From positions 1-52,717 of the forward strand of contig NZ_JACJOG010000031.1 of the NCBI RefSeq assembly GCF_014695375.1: a DNA stretch of 52,717 nucleotides, read 5' to 3'. Of the stretch, positions 33,334 through 42,304 are shown one piece after another. The translations under genes were made by a program, and so were the position numbers. The notes beneath the pieces are model-generated. The model searched no databases, was not told where the DNA came from, and saw only the letters and a program-made list of their open reading frames with translations. Position 1 is the stretch's first letter. Each line of letters starts with the position of its first letter. Source of the DNA: Coleofasciculus sp. FACHB-T130. GTDB taxonomy: Bacteria > Cyanobacteriota > Cyanobacteriia > Cyanobacteriales > FACHB-T130.

Positions 33334-33450
33334 AGATGCAAGAGCCGGATTCAACAGATACCCATCGCTCAATTAGAGGAGTTGGGTGAGGCGCTGTTGG
33401 ATTTTACGGCACCGACGGATTTAGCCGTCTGGTTCGAGCAGTATCAGTGA
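33334..33450 (+). pseudogene. C-terminal remnant of a DUF4351 (Rpn-type nuclease/transposase) gene
   Basis: An open frame without a start codon encodes IQQIPIAQLEELGEALLDF followed by TAPTDLAVWFEQYQ and a TGA at 33448-33450. This is the pattern of the C-terminal DUF4351 helix pair of cyanobacterial Rpn/PD-(D/E)XK proteins (Leu-x-x-Leu-xx-ALLDF). Everything upstream is missing. A second remnant of the same family lies at 51099-51227. Confidence 0.55.
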
Positions 33451-33690
33451 TAATTACACAGGCGATCGCACTTTCACCCGCCACAACAAGCGATCGCGCC
33501 TCCCTTCTTCCTGACCACAGAAAACTTTAACTTAAGGATAAGTAGAATTTCTTATTTGCTGCGCTGGGCTGGATGCGCTCCAACGATATACTAGGCTGTG
33601 TAGCTGAAAAAAATCTTCACAAAAGAACAGATAGATTGATTCGATACATCTTGTCTCGAATTGTCCTAGTAATTACTTCGTTCGGGAAAC

Positions 33691-34809
33691 ATGAACCCAG
33701 GTATTGACCTACAAGGAACTTTTATCCAATCCCTCAGGGATCTGGGCATCCCAGCAGGTGCCGCCAAAGCCATTTGGATGCCGCTGCCGATGTTTCTGAT
33801 GATTATTGGTGCTACCGTAGGGGTGCTAGTGGTCGTCTGGCTGGAGCGGAAGATTTCTGCTGCGGCTCAGCAGCGAATTGGACCAGAATTCGCCGGACCA
33901 CTGGGTGTTTTGCAGCCGGTCGCCGATGGTCTAAAGCTGGTTTTCAAAGAAGATATTGTCCCAGCCAAGACCGACCGCTTGCTATTCACGCTAGGCCCAA
34001 TCATCGTTGTCATCCCAGTGTTTTTGTCCTTCCTGATTGTGCCGTTTGGGCAAAACCTGGTAATCTCTAACGTCGGAATGGGCGTCTTTTTGTGGATTGC
34101 CCTCTCCAGCATTCAGCCGATTGGCTTGCTGATGTCCGGCTATTCTTCAAACAACAAGTATTCCCTACTAGGGGGTTTAAGGGCGGCAGCGCAGTCGATT
34201 AGTTACGAAATTCCCTTAGCGCTTTCCGTACTTGCGATCGCGATGATGTCCAACAGTCTTAGCACCATCGACATCGTAGAACAGCAATCTGGCTACGGCG
34301 TCCTCAGCTGGAACATCTGGCGGCAACCCGTAGGTTTCCTCATCTTTTGGATTGCCGCTTTGGCAGAGTGCGAAAGACTCCCTTTTGACCTGCCAGAAGC
34401 AGAAGAAGAACTGGTTGCCGGTTATCAGACCGAATACGCCGGGATGAAATTCGGTCTATTTTATATCGGCTCTTACGTCAACCTCGTCCTCTCTGCCCTG
34501 CTAGTTGCAATCTTGTATCTAGGCGGATGGGAATTTCCGATTCCCCTCTCAATGTTAGGCGGCTGGCTAGGAGTTAATGAAACCAGTCCCTGGTTGCAGG
34601 TGATTGATGCATCACTGGGGATCACCATGACCCTCCTAAAAGCCTACTTCCTCGTTTTCATAGCGATTCTGCTGCGCTGGACTGTACCACGGGTTCGCAT
34701 TGACCAACTGCTCGATCTAGGGTGGAAGTTTCTGCTCCCAGTGTCTTTAGTCAACCTGCTACTGACCGCAGCCCTAAAATTAGCATTTCCCGTTGCTTTT
34801 GGCGGGTAA
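33691..34809 (+). CDS. ndhA: NDH-1 complex subunit NdhA (NuoH type)
   Basis: A membrane subunit of the NAD(P)H-plastoquinone oxidoreductase at the junction of membrane and peripheral arms. The 372-residue protein has eight or so helices and the conserved [58 protein letters not shown] and [22 protein letters not shown] segments that mark NuoH/NdhA. The ATG at 33691 gives the usual start ([20 protein letters not shown]). It is the first gene of the ndhA-I-G-E operon. Its TAA stop is the first triplet of a heptameric repeat tract. Confidence 0.97.
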   Translation: MNPGIDLQGTFIQSLRDLGIPAGAAKAIWMPLPMFLMIIGATVGVLVVVWLERKISAAAQQRIGPEFAGPLGVLQPVADGLKLVFKEDIVPAKTDRLLFTLGPIIVVIPVFLSFLIVPFGQNLVISNVGMGVFLWIALSSIQPIGLLMSGYSSNNKYSLLGGLRAAAQSISYEIPLALSVLAIAMMSNSLSTIDIVEQQSGYGVLSWNIWRQPVGFLIFWIAALAECERLPFDLPEAEEELVAGYQTEYAGMKFGLFYIGSYVNLVLSALLVAILYLGGWEFPIPLSMLGGWLGVNETSPWLQVIDASLGITMTLLKAYFLVFIAILLRWTVPRVRIDQLLDLGWKFLLPVSLVNLLLTAALKLAFPVAFGG

Positions 34810-34834
34810 TTGGTAATCGGTAATCGGTAATAAG
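34807..34834. repeat. Tandem heptamer repeat overlapping the ndhA stop
   Basis: TAATTGG, TAATCGG, TAATCGG and TAATAAG follow at 34807-34834. The ndhA stop codon TAA is bases 34807-34809. A partly complementary tract lies at 34862-34877, so the ndhA-ndhI spacer can fold. Confidence 0.75.
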
Positions 34835-34904
34835 TCGTGGGAAAAATTACCTTTTTCTACAATCACCAATAACCGATTCTCTAATCAGAGAGAGACACAG
34901 AACA

Positions 34905-35489
34905 ATGCTTAAGTTCCTCAAACAAGTTGGCGATTACGCCAAAGAAACCGTCCAAGCGGCTCGATATATTGGTCAAGGGTTGTCTGTAACCTTCGACCAT
35001 ATGCGGCGGCGTCCGATTACCGTGCAGTACCCCTACGAAAAACTCATTCCTTCCGAGCGTTTCCGGGGTCGAATTCACTTTGAATTTGATAAGTGCATTT
35101 CCTGCGAAGTCTGCGTGCGGGTTTGTCCCATCAACCTGCCAGTAGTGGATTGGGAGTTTGACAAAGCAAGCAAAAAGAAACTCCTCAAGCACTACAGCAT
35201 CGACTTCGGAGTTTGTATCTTTTGCGGCAACTGCGTGGAATACTGCCCGACCAATTGCCTGTCAATGACCGAAGAGTACGAGCTTAGCACCTACGACCGT
35301 CACGAATTGAATTTTGACAACGTGGCACTGGGTCGTTTACCGTACAAAGTCACGCAAGACCCAATGGTGACGCCGCTGCGCGAACTTGTCTACCTACCCA
35401 AGGGCGTCATGGACCCGCACGACCTGCCAGAAGGTTCCCGTCGCCCCGGTCAGCTTCCAGCGGAAATTCTGGAACAAACGGAAAAATAA
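34905..35489 (+). CDS. ndhI: NDH-1 complex subunit NdhI (two 4Fe-4S clusters)
   Basis: A ferredoxin-like subunit that passes electrons along the peripheral arm of NDH-1. Residues about 62-76 ([17 protein letters not shown]) and about 101-116 ([17 protein letters not shown]) are two classical CxxCxxCxxxCP motifs, which hold clusters N6a and N6b in the complex I nomenclature. Length 194 is within the normal range. The start [19 protein letters not shown] and the phrase [20 protein letters not shown] are characteristic of cyanobacterial NdhI. It is separated from ndhA by 95 bases and from ndhG by 93 bases, both containing heptameric repeats. Confidence 0.97.
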   Translation: MLKFLKQVGDYAKETVQAARYIGQGLSVTFDHMRRRPITVQYPYEKLIPSERFRGRIHFEFDKCISCEVCVRVCPINLPVVDWEFDKASKKKLLKHYSIDFGVCIFCGNCVEYCPTNCLSMTEEYELSTYDRHELNFDNVALGRLPYKVTQDPMVTPLRELVYLPKGVMDPHDLPEGSRRPGQLPAEILEQTEK

Positions 35490-35494
35490 AAGTG

Positions 35495-35553
35495 ATTTGT
35501 CATTCGTCATTAGTCACTTGTAAAAAACTAATGATGAATGACGAATGACAAAT
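35495..35553. repeat. Heptameric repeat forming a long hairpin in the ndhI-ndhG spacer
   Basis: GTCATTC, GTCATTA and GTCACTT (35499-35519) face AATGATG, AATGACG and AATGACA (35530-35550). ATTTGTCATTCGTCATT (35495-35511) is perfectly complementary to 35537-35553 over 17 bases. Confidence 0.85.
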
Positions 35554-35582
35554 AAACGATTGACTACTGACAAAGGACAAAA

Positions 35583-36215
35583 ATGAATCTAGCTGAAGGC
35601 GTTCAGATTGTTTCGTTTGGCCTGCTGTCGCTGATGATGATTGGCTCAGCTTTAGGAGTGGTGCTGTTTACTAATATTGTCTACTCAGCCTTCTTACTGG
35701 GTGGAGTTTTTGTCAGCATCGCTGGGCTGTATCTTCTTCTCAATGCAGACTTTGTAGCGGCGGCGCAGGTTCTCATTTATGTTGGAGCGATTAACGTCCT
35801 GATTTTGTTTGCCATCATGCTGGTAAACAAGCGGGAAGATTTTGCACCCATTCGCAATCGCTGGATTCGCCAAGCATCAACGGCTTTGGTCTGTATCGGC
35901 TTATTTGGGCTTCTGGGTACGATGGTGATCAGAACTCCCTGGACTTTAGCGGTCTTGACCACTCCCATTGAAAGTAGCATTGTGCAGATTGGTCTGCATT
36001 TCTTCAGTGACTTTTTGCTACCCTTTGAGTTGGCATCTGTGTTGTTGTTGATGGCAATGGTGGGCGCAATTGTTCTGGCACGTCGTGAGTATATTCCAGA
36101 AGAAATTTCACCTCAGCTAACTCAACCAACCTCTTTAACGTTGCCGGAACGTCCTCGCGAACTTTTGACGGTCGGCTCCGAAAGCGGTAAACTCCCCGCA
36201 GATACCAACACCTAG
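35583..36215 (+). CDS. ndhG: NDH-1 complex subunit NdhG (NuoJ type)
   Basis: A 210-residue membrane subunit with five helices (for example FGLLSLMMIGSALGVVLFTN, SAFLLGGVFVSIAGLYLLL, INVLILFAIMLVNKRED). The Glu/Lys pattern and AAQVLIYVGAINVLILF segment are typical of NuoJ/NdhG. A cytoplasmic tail rich in Pro/Thr follows after the last helix (LLLMAMVGAIVLARREYIPE). The ATG at 35583 gives MNLAEGVQIVSFGLLS. The stop lies 15 bases before ndhE, so these two are surely translated from one message. Confidence 0.95.
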   Translation: MNLAEGVQIVSFGLLSLMMIGSALGVVLFTNIVYSAFLLGGVFVSIAGLYLLLNADFVAAAQVLIYVGAINVLILFAIMLVNKREDFAPIRNRWIRQASTALVCIGLFGLLGTMVIRTPWTLAVLTTPIESSIVQIGLHFFSDFLLPFELASVLLLMAMVGAIVLARREYIPEEISPQLTQPTSLTLPERPRELLTVGSESGKLPADTNT

Positions 36216-36230
36216 AAACCAAGAAAACTC

Positions 36231-36542
36231 ATGCACCTAGAACTTCAGTATTTTCTACTGCTAGCCGCTGCCCTCTTCTGCATCGGTATCTATGGCTTGA
36301 TTACCAGCCGTAATGCTGTTCGCGTGCTGATGTCGATTGAATTGCTGCTGAATTCTGTCAACCTGAATTTAATGGCCTTTTCAAATTTTCTCGATCCTCA
36401 AGAAATTAAAGGTCAGGTTTTTTCCGTCTTTGTGATTACTGTTGCAGCTGCTGAAGCCGCTGTGGGTTTGGCGATTGTGCTGTCAATCTATCGCAACCGC
36501 GAGACGGTGGACATGGAGCAGTTTAATCTGTTGAAGTGGTAA
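36231..36542 (+). CDS. ndhE: NDH-1 complex subunit NdhE (NuoK type)
   Basis: A 103-residue membrane subunit with three helices: [40 protein letters not shown] and [20 protein letters not shown]. The conserved Glu residues of NuoK, in IELLLN and AAAEAAVG, are present; they are implicated in proton transfer. The size is standard for the family. It is the last gene of the ndhAIGE operon and is followed by a heptameric repeat hairpin rather than a classical terminator. Confidence 0.96.
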   Translation: MHLELQYFLLLAAALFCIGIYGLITSRNAVRVLMSIELLLNSVNLNLMAFSNFLDPQEIKGQVFSVFVITVAAAEAAVGLAIVLSIYRNRETVDMEQFNLLKW

Positions 36543-36990
36543 TGGTTAATGGGTAATGGGTAATGAGTGTTTTGAGTTGAAGAAAGCTCTTGAATTCAAA
36601 ATTTAGAGGCGATAATGGCGTCTCTAGAACTGAAAAGTTTTTACCTATACCAATTACCCATTATTCCTTACTAACAACGCCAGAAAAATCAGTGATTAAT
36701 ATTTAGGGATATAAATGTAGATTGATGAATCTACAAGCGTTTTTAATATTTATATTTATCTTCAGATTTATCTCCAGTAACGTTGAACCCTTATTTTTAG
36801 TTTTGCCTGATAAATTTGAGTAGTTAAATCGTGGACAAGGTTGAGAGTCAAACATTTCAGGTATCCAGCCCACATCTATCCTTAGTATTAGTTGTCTGAA
36901 ATACATTGTTATAGAATGACAGAGGGCTGGAGAAAATAGGCATTATCAAATAAAAGCGATCGCGTCTTTGCAAGGAAGAGGAAAATAGCT
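36543..36990. other. Spacer between ndhE and leuC with heptameric repeats
   Basis: 448 bp. TTAATGG, GTAATGG and GTAATGA (36545-36565) have an imperfect complement at 36648-36670 (TACCAATTACCCATTATTC), enclosing a weak GTCTCTA-type palindrome (TAGAGGCG at 36604-36611 and CGTCTCTA at 36619-36626). The remainder is AT-rich; a HIP1-like octamer (GCGATCGC) is at 36956-36963, just upstream of leuC. Confidence 0.6.
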
Positions 36991-38310
36991 ATGGGGATGA
37001 CTCTCACCGAAAAAATCTTGGCTCGTGCCTCCGGTCGGGCTATTGTCGAACCGGCGGAGAATATTTGGGTTAACGTTGATTTGTTAATGACCCATGACGT
37101 TTGTGGTCCCGGTACAATCGGGGTGTTCAAGCGCGAATTTGGCGCTGATGCCAAAGTCTGGGACAAAGAAAAGATTGTTTTGATTCCAGACCATTACATT
37201 TTTACTGCCGACGAACGCGCTAACCGCAACGTTGATATTCTGCGCGACTTTGCCAAAGAGCAAGACATTAAATATTTCTACGACATCACCGACCGAGCCG
37301 ACTTTAAAGCCAATCCAGATTACAAAGGTGTTTGTCACATTGCCCTAGCACAAGAAGGTCACACCCGTCCTGGTGAAGTGCTGTTTGGTACCGATTCCCA
37401 TACCTGTAACGCAGGCGCTTTTGGTCAGTTTGCCACTGGCATCGGCAACACAGACGCTGGTTTCATTATGGGCACCGGCAAGCTGTTGATTAAAGTCCCG
37501 GCGACGATGCGCTTTGTCTTTGAGGGCGAGATGCCAAATTACCTGTTGGCAAAAGACCTGATCTTACAAATCATTGGAGATATTGGTGTTGCTGGAGCCA
37601 CGTATCGGGCGCTGGAATTTGCCGGTACTACCATTAACGGTCTGTCGATGGAAGACCGGATGACGCTGTGTAATATGGCGATTGAGGCGGGTGGCAAAAA
37701 TGGCACTGTCGCCCCGGATGAGACGACGTTTGAGTACGTGCGCGCCCGGACGGATAAGCCTTTCGAGCCAGTTTATACGGATGTTGATGCTCGTTTCTAC
37801 TCGGATCGGCATTATGATGTCTCTAAGTTAGAGCCGGTCGTCGCGAAGCCCCATTCTCCAGATAATCGTGCTTTGGCGCGGGAATGCCGGGATGTCAAGA
37901 TTGACCGAGTTTATATCGGTTCCTGCACTGGCGGCAAAACCTCAGATTTTATGTACGCTGCCCGCATTCTTAAGGGACAGCAGGTGAAAGTTCCTACTTA
38001 TTTGGTACCGGCAACGCAGAAAGTCTACGAAGACTTATTCACCCAGAAGTACGAAGGGCAAACTTTGTCTGAGATTTTCTTGGCGGCTGGTTGCATTGAG
38101 CCTGCGGCACCTTCCTGCGCGGCTTGTTTGGGTGGTCCGAAAGATACTTTCGGGCGTCTGAATGAGCCGGAAATTTGCGTTTCTACGACTAACCGCAATT
38201 TCCCCGGACGGATGGGGAATAAAGAGGCGGGGATTTATCTGGCGTCGCCTTATACGGCTGCGGCTTCGGCGTTGACTGGATATGTAACGGACCCCCGCGA
38301 TTTTATGTAG
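36991..38310 (+). CDS. leuC: 3-isopropylmalate dehydratase large subunit (aconitase superfamily)
   Basis: Isomerises 2-isopropylmalate to 3-isopropylmalate in leucine synthesis, together with LeuD (not in this window). The 439-residue length fits the shorter LeuC/HacA-like class rather than the approximately 470-residue enterobacterial type. The 4Fe-4S ligands are visible: Cys312 in IGSCTGGKTSDF and Cys376 and Cys379 in PSCAACLGG. Substrate and core motifs include FGTDSHTCNAGAFGQFATG and STTNRNFPGRMGNKEAGIYL. A homoaconitase activity is a possible alternative because the two families overlap, but cyanobacterial context favours LeuC. The start MGMTLTEKILARASG is normal, with GAGG about 14 bases upstream. 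Confidence 0.9.
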   Translation: MGMTLTEKILARASGRAIVEPAENIWVNVDLLMTHDVCGPGTIGVFKREFGADAKVWDKEKIVLIPDHYIFTADERANRNVDILRDFAKEQDIKYFYDITDRADFKANPDYKGVCHIALAQEGHTRPGEVLFGTDSHTCNAGAFGQFATGIGNTDAGFIMGTGKLLIKVPATMRFVFEGEMPNYLLAKDLILQIIGDIGVAGATYRALEFAGTTINGLSMEDRMTLCNMAIEAGGKNGTVAPDETTFEYVRARTDKPFEPVYTDVDARFYSDRHYDVSKLEPVVAKPHSPDNRALARECRDVKIDRVYIGSCTGGKTSDFMYAARILKGQQVKVPTYLVPATQKVYEDLFTQKYEGQTLSEIFLAAGCIEPAAPSCAACLGGPKDTFGRLNEPEICVSTTNRNFPGRMGNKEAGIYLASPYTAAASALTGYVTDPRDFM

Positions 38311-38347
38311 AGCCGTAGGAGAGGGGAATTCGGAACCTCACCCCCAA

Positions 38348-38371
38348 CCCCTCTCCGTGAACGGAGAGGGG
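38348..38371. terminator. Perfect GC-rich hairpin downstream of leuC
   Basis: CCCCTCTCCGT (38348-38358) and ACGGAGAGGGG (38361-38371) form an 11-base stem with a two-base loop. No T-run follows, so it may be a repeat palindrome as much as a terminator. Confidence 0.55.
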
Positions 38372-38430
38372 CAATATTGAGTGGCTCGACATTCGTGGAG
38401 AGGGGCAATATTGAATGGCTCGACCTTTGT
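38363..38430. repeat. Two tandem copies of a 34-bp unit
   Basis: GGAGAGGGGCAATATTGA(G/A)TGG followed by CTCGAC(A/C)TT(C/T)GT starts at 38363 and again at 38397. The first copy overlaps the right arm of the hairpin. Confidence 0.75.
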
Positions 38431-38493
38431 AGGAGGGGCAGGGGTGGGGCTATGTACTCCATCCCATAGAGAATTGCTAGAGTGCTAGAGACT

Positions 38494-38751
38494 TTAACCC
38501 AGGCTGTTAATCAGGTCAATATAATTGATCCAACCTTGGAAGATGTCTTGAATCGTCCCGCTATTTTCCTCAACAAACTGGCTACCTTCTTCTGAAAAAG
38601 GCGATGTGGCGATCGCATTATCCAATTCGCCGAAAAGATCCGTCAGCGCAGTTCCCCCGACGCAGGTAGCGGCGGCTTCATCAGCAAGTTCTTCCCATAA
38701 GGGAGACTCAGCAGAGATATTCGCTTGTTTGTTGATGGTGCTTTCTTTCAT
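38494..38751 (-). CDS. Small leader-peptide-like protein (possible RiPP/exported peptide precursor)
   Basis: I start at the ATG at 38751 (MKESTINKQANISAESPLWE, 85 residues), since AGAGG sits six bases before it; the longer frame reaches 38832 without a better site. Residues about 18-33 (PLWEELADEAAATCVGG) match the Glu-Leu-x-Asp-Glu-x-Ala-Ala-Thr-x-x-Gly-Gly ending of leaders found on many small cyanobacterial peptides, where cleavage after Gly-Gly by a transporter peptidase is known for related classes. The remaining 52 residues are acidic (TALTDLFGELDNAIATSPFS) and poor in Cys, with no modification motif. No transporter or modification enzyme is nearby. It diverges from the NACHT gene, with about 150 bases between them. 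Confidence 0.6.
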   Translation of the reverse strand: MKESTINKQANISAESPLWEELADEAAATCVGGTALTDLFGELDNAIATSPFSEEGSQFVEENSGTIQDIFQGWINYIDLINSLG

Positions 38752-38900
38752 AAAAAACCTCTGGGCATCAAAATTATCTGATATCAACTCCATACTAATG
38801 GGTGGTCGCGATCGCTCTTTCGAGACTCGCACGCTGAAAGCGATCGCGCCAACACACTGGTTATACTCGTAGTCTACGGAATTCAGTAGGTGCGAGGATT

Positions 38901-41900
38901 ATGGTGGATTGGTTATTGGTCTGGGGAGTTCATACTGTTGCGGGATTTGTGTTTACAGAGGTGTTGACTCCCTTAGCCAAAGGAGCTTTAGAGGATTACG
39001 TTAAAGATTTTTTCAAAGACAGCATCAAGGATTTTACGCGATTATTCCAGAAAGATACCCTGCAAAAGGCAGCGGGTAAAGCTCTGAAGGAATTTTTGCA
39101 ATTGGTGCAGCAAGAATTAGAAAGCGCTGACCTTTCTGAGGAACAATTGAAACCATACACTGAATCGTTAAACAAATTTATTAACGATGCTTCAGTGAAA
39201 AAAATACTAGGCAGTGGTTTTCAATATGACTGTCAAGCGATAGATACTAAGGAATTATCTAAAATTTGGTATCGCCTTGATTTGTTATCTTTACCAGAAG
39301 ATTTTGATTGGGGACGGATTGGTAAGCTTTATCTTAAAAAGGTTAAAGCCATCATCCGGGAGTCGGATGATTTACGCGCTATCTTTGACTCAAAAAACAT
39401 AGAAGCTATTCAACGAAACACTAAAGAAATTGCTGGAATTCCTACTGAATTTGACTTACAGCGATATCAGGAAGGACTACAAGAGCGATACGGCAATCTT
39501 AATTTAGATAGTTTAGATACGAGTGTTTACGACTATCGAGAAAAACTCAAAGTATGGCAAATTTTTCTAGCACAAAATGTGCGAGAGTGCCAGGAATATT
39601 TACCCCAAGTTTACGAGATTCCTAAAGAGCATCAAAAACGGCTAAGGGAGAGTAACCAACTCGAAGTAGATGTTGACCCCCAGGAGTGGGAACGATACAA
39701 AGAGGTTTATTATCAACAGCCAATTTGCTCAGTTCTGGATATTGTTAATGACTCTCAAACTTATCCTTATATTGTAATTTTGGGCGATCCGGGTTCGGGA
39801 AAATCTACGTTGTTGCAATACATCGCGTTGAATTGGGCGAGAACGCCTCTCAATACTATTATTGAACAGCCGATTCCGTTGCTGATTGAATTGCGGACTT
39901 ATATTCGCAATCGGGACTCTGGAGAGTGCAAAGATTTTCTGGAGTTCTTTCATAAGGGCTGTGGAATTGTCTGTCGCCTCAATCAGCATGAACTCCACGG
40001 ACGACTAAAAGCTGGCAAGGTTTTGGTGATGTTTGATGGGTTAGATGAGGTGTTCGATCCAGCGAAACGGGAGGAGGTTATTACTGATATTCATCGCTTT
40101 ACAAATGATTATCCAAAGGCGCGGGTAATTGTCACTTCCCGCATTATTGGCTACAAACCGCAACGGTTGCGAGATGCCCAGTTTCGTCCCTTCATGCTGC
40201 AAGATTTAGAGTCAGACCAAATTCAGGATTTTATTAACCGATGGCATGAATTAACGTTCACTGATGAGGCTGATAAAGTTAGAAAGCGGGAGCGACTGCA
40301 AAGGGCAATTGAGACTTCTTCCGCAATTGGAGAACTGGCGGGAAATCCTCTGTTGCTGACAATGATGGCGATTTTAAACCGCAATCAAGAATTGCCAAGA
40401 GATAGACCAGAACTCTACAACCAATCCTCCCGGTTACTGCTGCATCAATGGGATGTGGAGCAGAAATCGTTAGAAAATCCGAGGGTAGATTCGGTAACGA
40501 TTGACTATAAAGATAAGCAGGCGATACTGCGTCAGGTAGCCTACCACATGCAAGCTAGTGAAAAAGGTTTGGCTGGCAACTTGATTAGTGCAGATGATTT
40601 AGAAAAGATATTGACTGGTTATCTGAAAACTATAGAAGTTGAGCAAGCGAGAACGGTTGCTAGGGTACTAATTGAGCAACTGCGACATCGTAACTTTATT
40701 TTGTGCTTCTTGGGTGCTGATTACTATGCCTTTGTGCATCGGACATTTTTGGAATACTTTTGTGCTAGTGAGTTTGTTTGGCAATTTGAGAAGGAACGCA
40801 GTCTTTCATTGGAGCAGTTGAAAACTGAGGTTTTTGGCAAGCATTGGCAAGATGAGTCTTGGCATGAATTACTGCGCCTAGTTACGGGAATGATTGATAC
40901 AAAATTCGCAGGCGAAATTCTAGATTATCTGATGGCGCAAAAAGGCGATAATGAAAAGTTTATCAATTTATTTTTAGCAGCCGAGTGCCTTTTAGAAGTG
41001 AGGAATCGCTCGTTGATTGCACCAACATCTGACCAACTCCTCAATCAGATGAAGGGCTTAACTCAGTATGACCTCCCTTACTATTACAAATCCTATGGAG
41101 ATGAGGCACGCTTAGTTAGGGAAATTCGCACTCAAGCCATTTCATCTGTCGCCACAACTTGGAAAGATCATCCGGATACCTTAGCTTGGCTCAAACAACG
41201 GGCGCAAGCGGATAACGATCCGGAAGTGCGATATGTGGCGGTGCATGAATTAGCCCGTGGTTGGAAAGATCACCTGGATACCTTAGCTTGGCTCAAACAA
41301 CGGGCGCAAGCGGATAACGATCCGGAAGTGCGAGTTGCAGCGATGCATGAATTAGCCCGTGGTTGGAAAGATGACTCAGATACCTTACCCATGCTTAAAC
41401 AACGGGCGCAAGCGGATGACAATTGGGATGTGCGAGTTACAGCGGTGCATGAATTAGCCCGTGGTTGGGAAGATCACCCGGATACCTTACCCATACTCAA
41501 ACAACGGGCGCAAGCAGATGGCAGTGAGGATGTGCGATATGTGGTGGTGGAAGAATTAGCCCGTGGTTGGAAAGATCACCCGGATACCTTACCTATCCTC
41601 AAACAACGGGCGCAAGCAGATGGCAGTGAGTATGTGCGATGTGCGGCGGTGCAAGCATTAACCCGTGGTTGGAAAGATGAACCTGGGATGTTTGCATTTT
41701 TGTGCGATCGCACCCTGAACGACCCCTTTGAGCGTAAGGAAGACAGGCAATACAACCCTCGGCAAACTGCACTTGAGGGAATTATCAAAAATTATGCTAA
41801 CCATCCCCAGGCTTTAACTCTGTTGCGCGATCGCTCTCTCAATGACCCAGACCAGAAGGTGCGCGAGTTCGCTACAGAGAAACTAAAGAATTGGAGTAAA

Positions 41901-41912
41901 AGTTGCGAGTAG
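38901..41912 (+). CDS. NACHT-domain STAND protein with C-terminal HEAT-like repeats
   Basis: A 1003-residue STAND NTPase. The N-terminal about 120 residues form a hydrophobic-then-charged helical region of the kind seen in effector or membrane-targeting modules (VWGVHTVAGFVFTEVLTPLA). The NACHT core has the P-loop GDPGSGKST at 295-303, Walker B VLVMFDGLDEV with Asp379 and following acidic residues, ARVIVTSRIIGY (sensor) and, beyond, the winged-helix-type YAFVHRTFLEYFCASEF. The C-terminal region (about 754-930) contains six near-identical 34-residue HEAT-like repeats (LKQRAQADNDPEVRYVAVHE-type). Known bacterial NACHT proteins often serve in phage defence; that role is inferred here. GAGG lies three bases before the ATG. 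Confidence 0.88.
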   Translation: MVDWLLVWGVHTVAGFVFTEVLTPLAKGALEDYVKDFFKDSIKDFTRLFQKDTLQKAAGKALKEFLQLVQQELESADLSEEQLKPYTESLNKFINDASVKKILGSGFQYDCQAIDTKELSKIWYRLDLLSLPEDFDWGRIGKLYLKKVKAIIRESDDLRAIFDSKNIEAIQRNTKEIAGIPTEFDLQRYQEGLQERYGNLNLDSLDTSVYDYREKLKVWQIFLAQNVRECQEYLPQVYEIPKEHQKRLRESNQLEVDVDPQEWERYKEVYYQQPICSVLDIVNDSQTYPYIVILGDPGSGKSTLLQYIALNWARTPLNTIIEQPIPLLIELRTYIRNRDSGECKDFLEFFHKGCGIVCRLNQHELHGRLKAGKVLVMFDGLDEVFDPAKREEVITDIHRFTNDYPKARVIVTSRIIGYKPQRLRDAQFRPFMLQDLESDQIQDFINRWHELTFTDEADKVRKRERLQRAIETSSAIGELAGNPLLLTMMAILNRNQELPRDRPELYNQSSRLLLHQWDVEQKSLENPRVDSVTIDYKDKQAILRQVAYHMQASEKGLAGNLISADDLEKILTGYLKTIEVEQARTVARVLIEQLRHRNFILCFLGADYYAFVHRTFLEYFCASEFVWQFEKERSLSLEQLKTEVFGKHWQDESWHELLRLVTGMIDTKFAGEILDYLMAQKGDNEKFINLFLAAECLLEVRNRSLIAPTSDQLLNQMKGLTQYDLPYYYKSYGDEARLVREIRTQAISSVATTWKDHPDTLAWLKQRAQADNDPEVRYVAVHELARGWKDHLDTLAWLKQRAQADNDPEVRVAAMHELARGWKDDSDTLPMLKQRAQADDNWDVRVTAVHELARGWEDHPDTLPILKQRAQADGSEDVRYVVVEELARGWKDHPDTLPILKQRAQADGSEYVRCAAVQALTRGWKDEPGMFAFLCDRTLNDPFERKEDRQYNPRQTALEGIIKNYANHPQALTLLRDRSLNDPDQKVREFATEKLKNWSKSCE
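41161..41690 (+). repeat. 102-bp coding tandem repeat in the NACHT gene
   Basis: Units starting with GGAAAGAT-type sequence lie at 41161, 41263, 41365, 41467, 41569 and 41671 (period 102). They are nearly identical at the DNA level, which implies recent expansion. Differences cluster in the codons for residues corresponding to NDPEVRYV and AMHE. Confidence 0.85.
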
Positions 41913-42304
41913 AGTAGAGCTGAGGATGAGATCGCTATCTGATTGAAAAATCTTTCCGTGTAGGTTGGGTTTCAAGAGTTTTGGAGAGTCTTGCAGGTTT
42001 TGCTTCTTGAATTTTGTCAGTCAACCAGCGGCTGACCAGAAAGCTTTAGCTTACTTTAGCTTTAAGCCGGAAGTAAATTTCCCGGCTTTTTACGTGCTGC
42101 GATCGCTTCACAGGCACTTCACAGAAGCTTTACGATCGGGCGAGAATAACCGATTTATTTAAAGGATTGATAAAGATAGCCCTGATTTTATAGCACTTCT
42201 CCTTGGAGACTCCTTAAAGTGTAGGGGGAGCCTATAAGTATATTTACGGGGTTGTGAGAGGTTTGTTCACCATGCGGGTACTCTACTCAATTTAGGAAGC
42301 ACCC
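41913..42304. other. Spacer after the NACHT gene
   Basis: 392 bp. It contains a terminator-like hairpin (42064-42091) and a HIP1 octamer near 42101. No coding frame was accepted; the leader of the Ser/Thr-rich protein occupies the last part. Confidence 0.45.
42064..42091 (+). terminator. Hairpin with T-run
   Basis: AAGCCGG (42064-42070) pairs with CCGGCTT (42082-42088), partly extended inward by AA/TT, and runs into TTTTT (42087-42091). It may terminate the NACHT transcript about 150 bases after its stop. Confidence 0.5.

Larger units (their letters stand above)
33155..33690. other. Spacer between gltA and the ndh operon
   Basis: 536 bp holding the gltA terminator, additional HIP1 octamers (around 33243 and 33463), a DUF4351 gene remnant (33334-33450) and the leader of ndhA. 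No clear promoter motif for ndhA was found. Confidence 0.5.

Noticed and set aside
36991-38310. Aconitase of the citric acid cycle beside gltA
   Set aside because: 439 residues is far shorter than AcnA/AcnB, and the motifs fit LeuC/HacA; it is separated from gltA by the ndh operon.
38363-38430. Two tandem 34-bp units as a small CRISPR array
   Set aside because: The copies are directly adjacent, with no unique spacer between them.
41160-41690. CRISPR-like array (regular 102-bp period)
   Set aside because: The units are contiguous coding repeats in the NACHT frame with no spacers.
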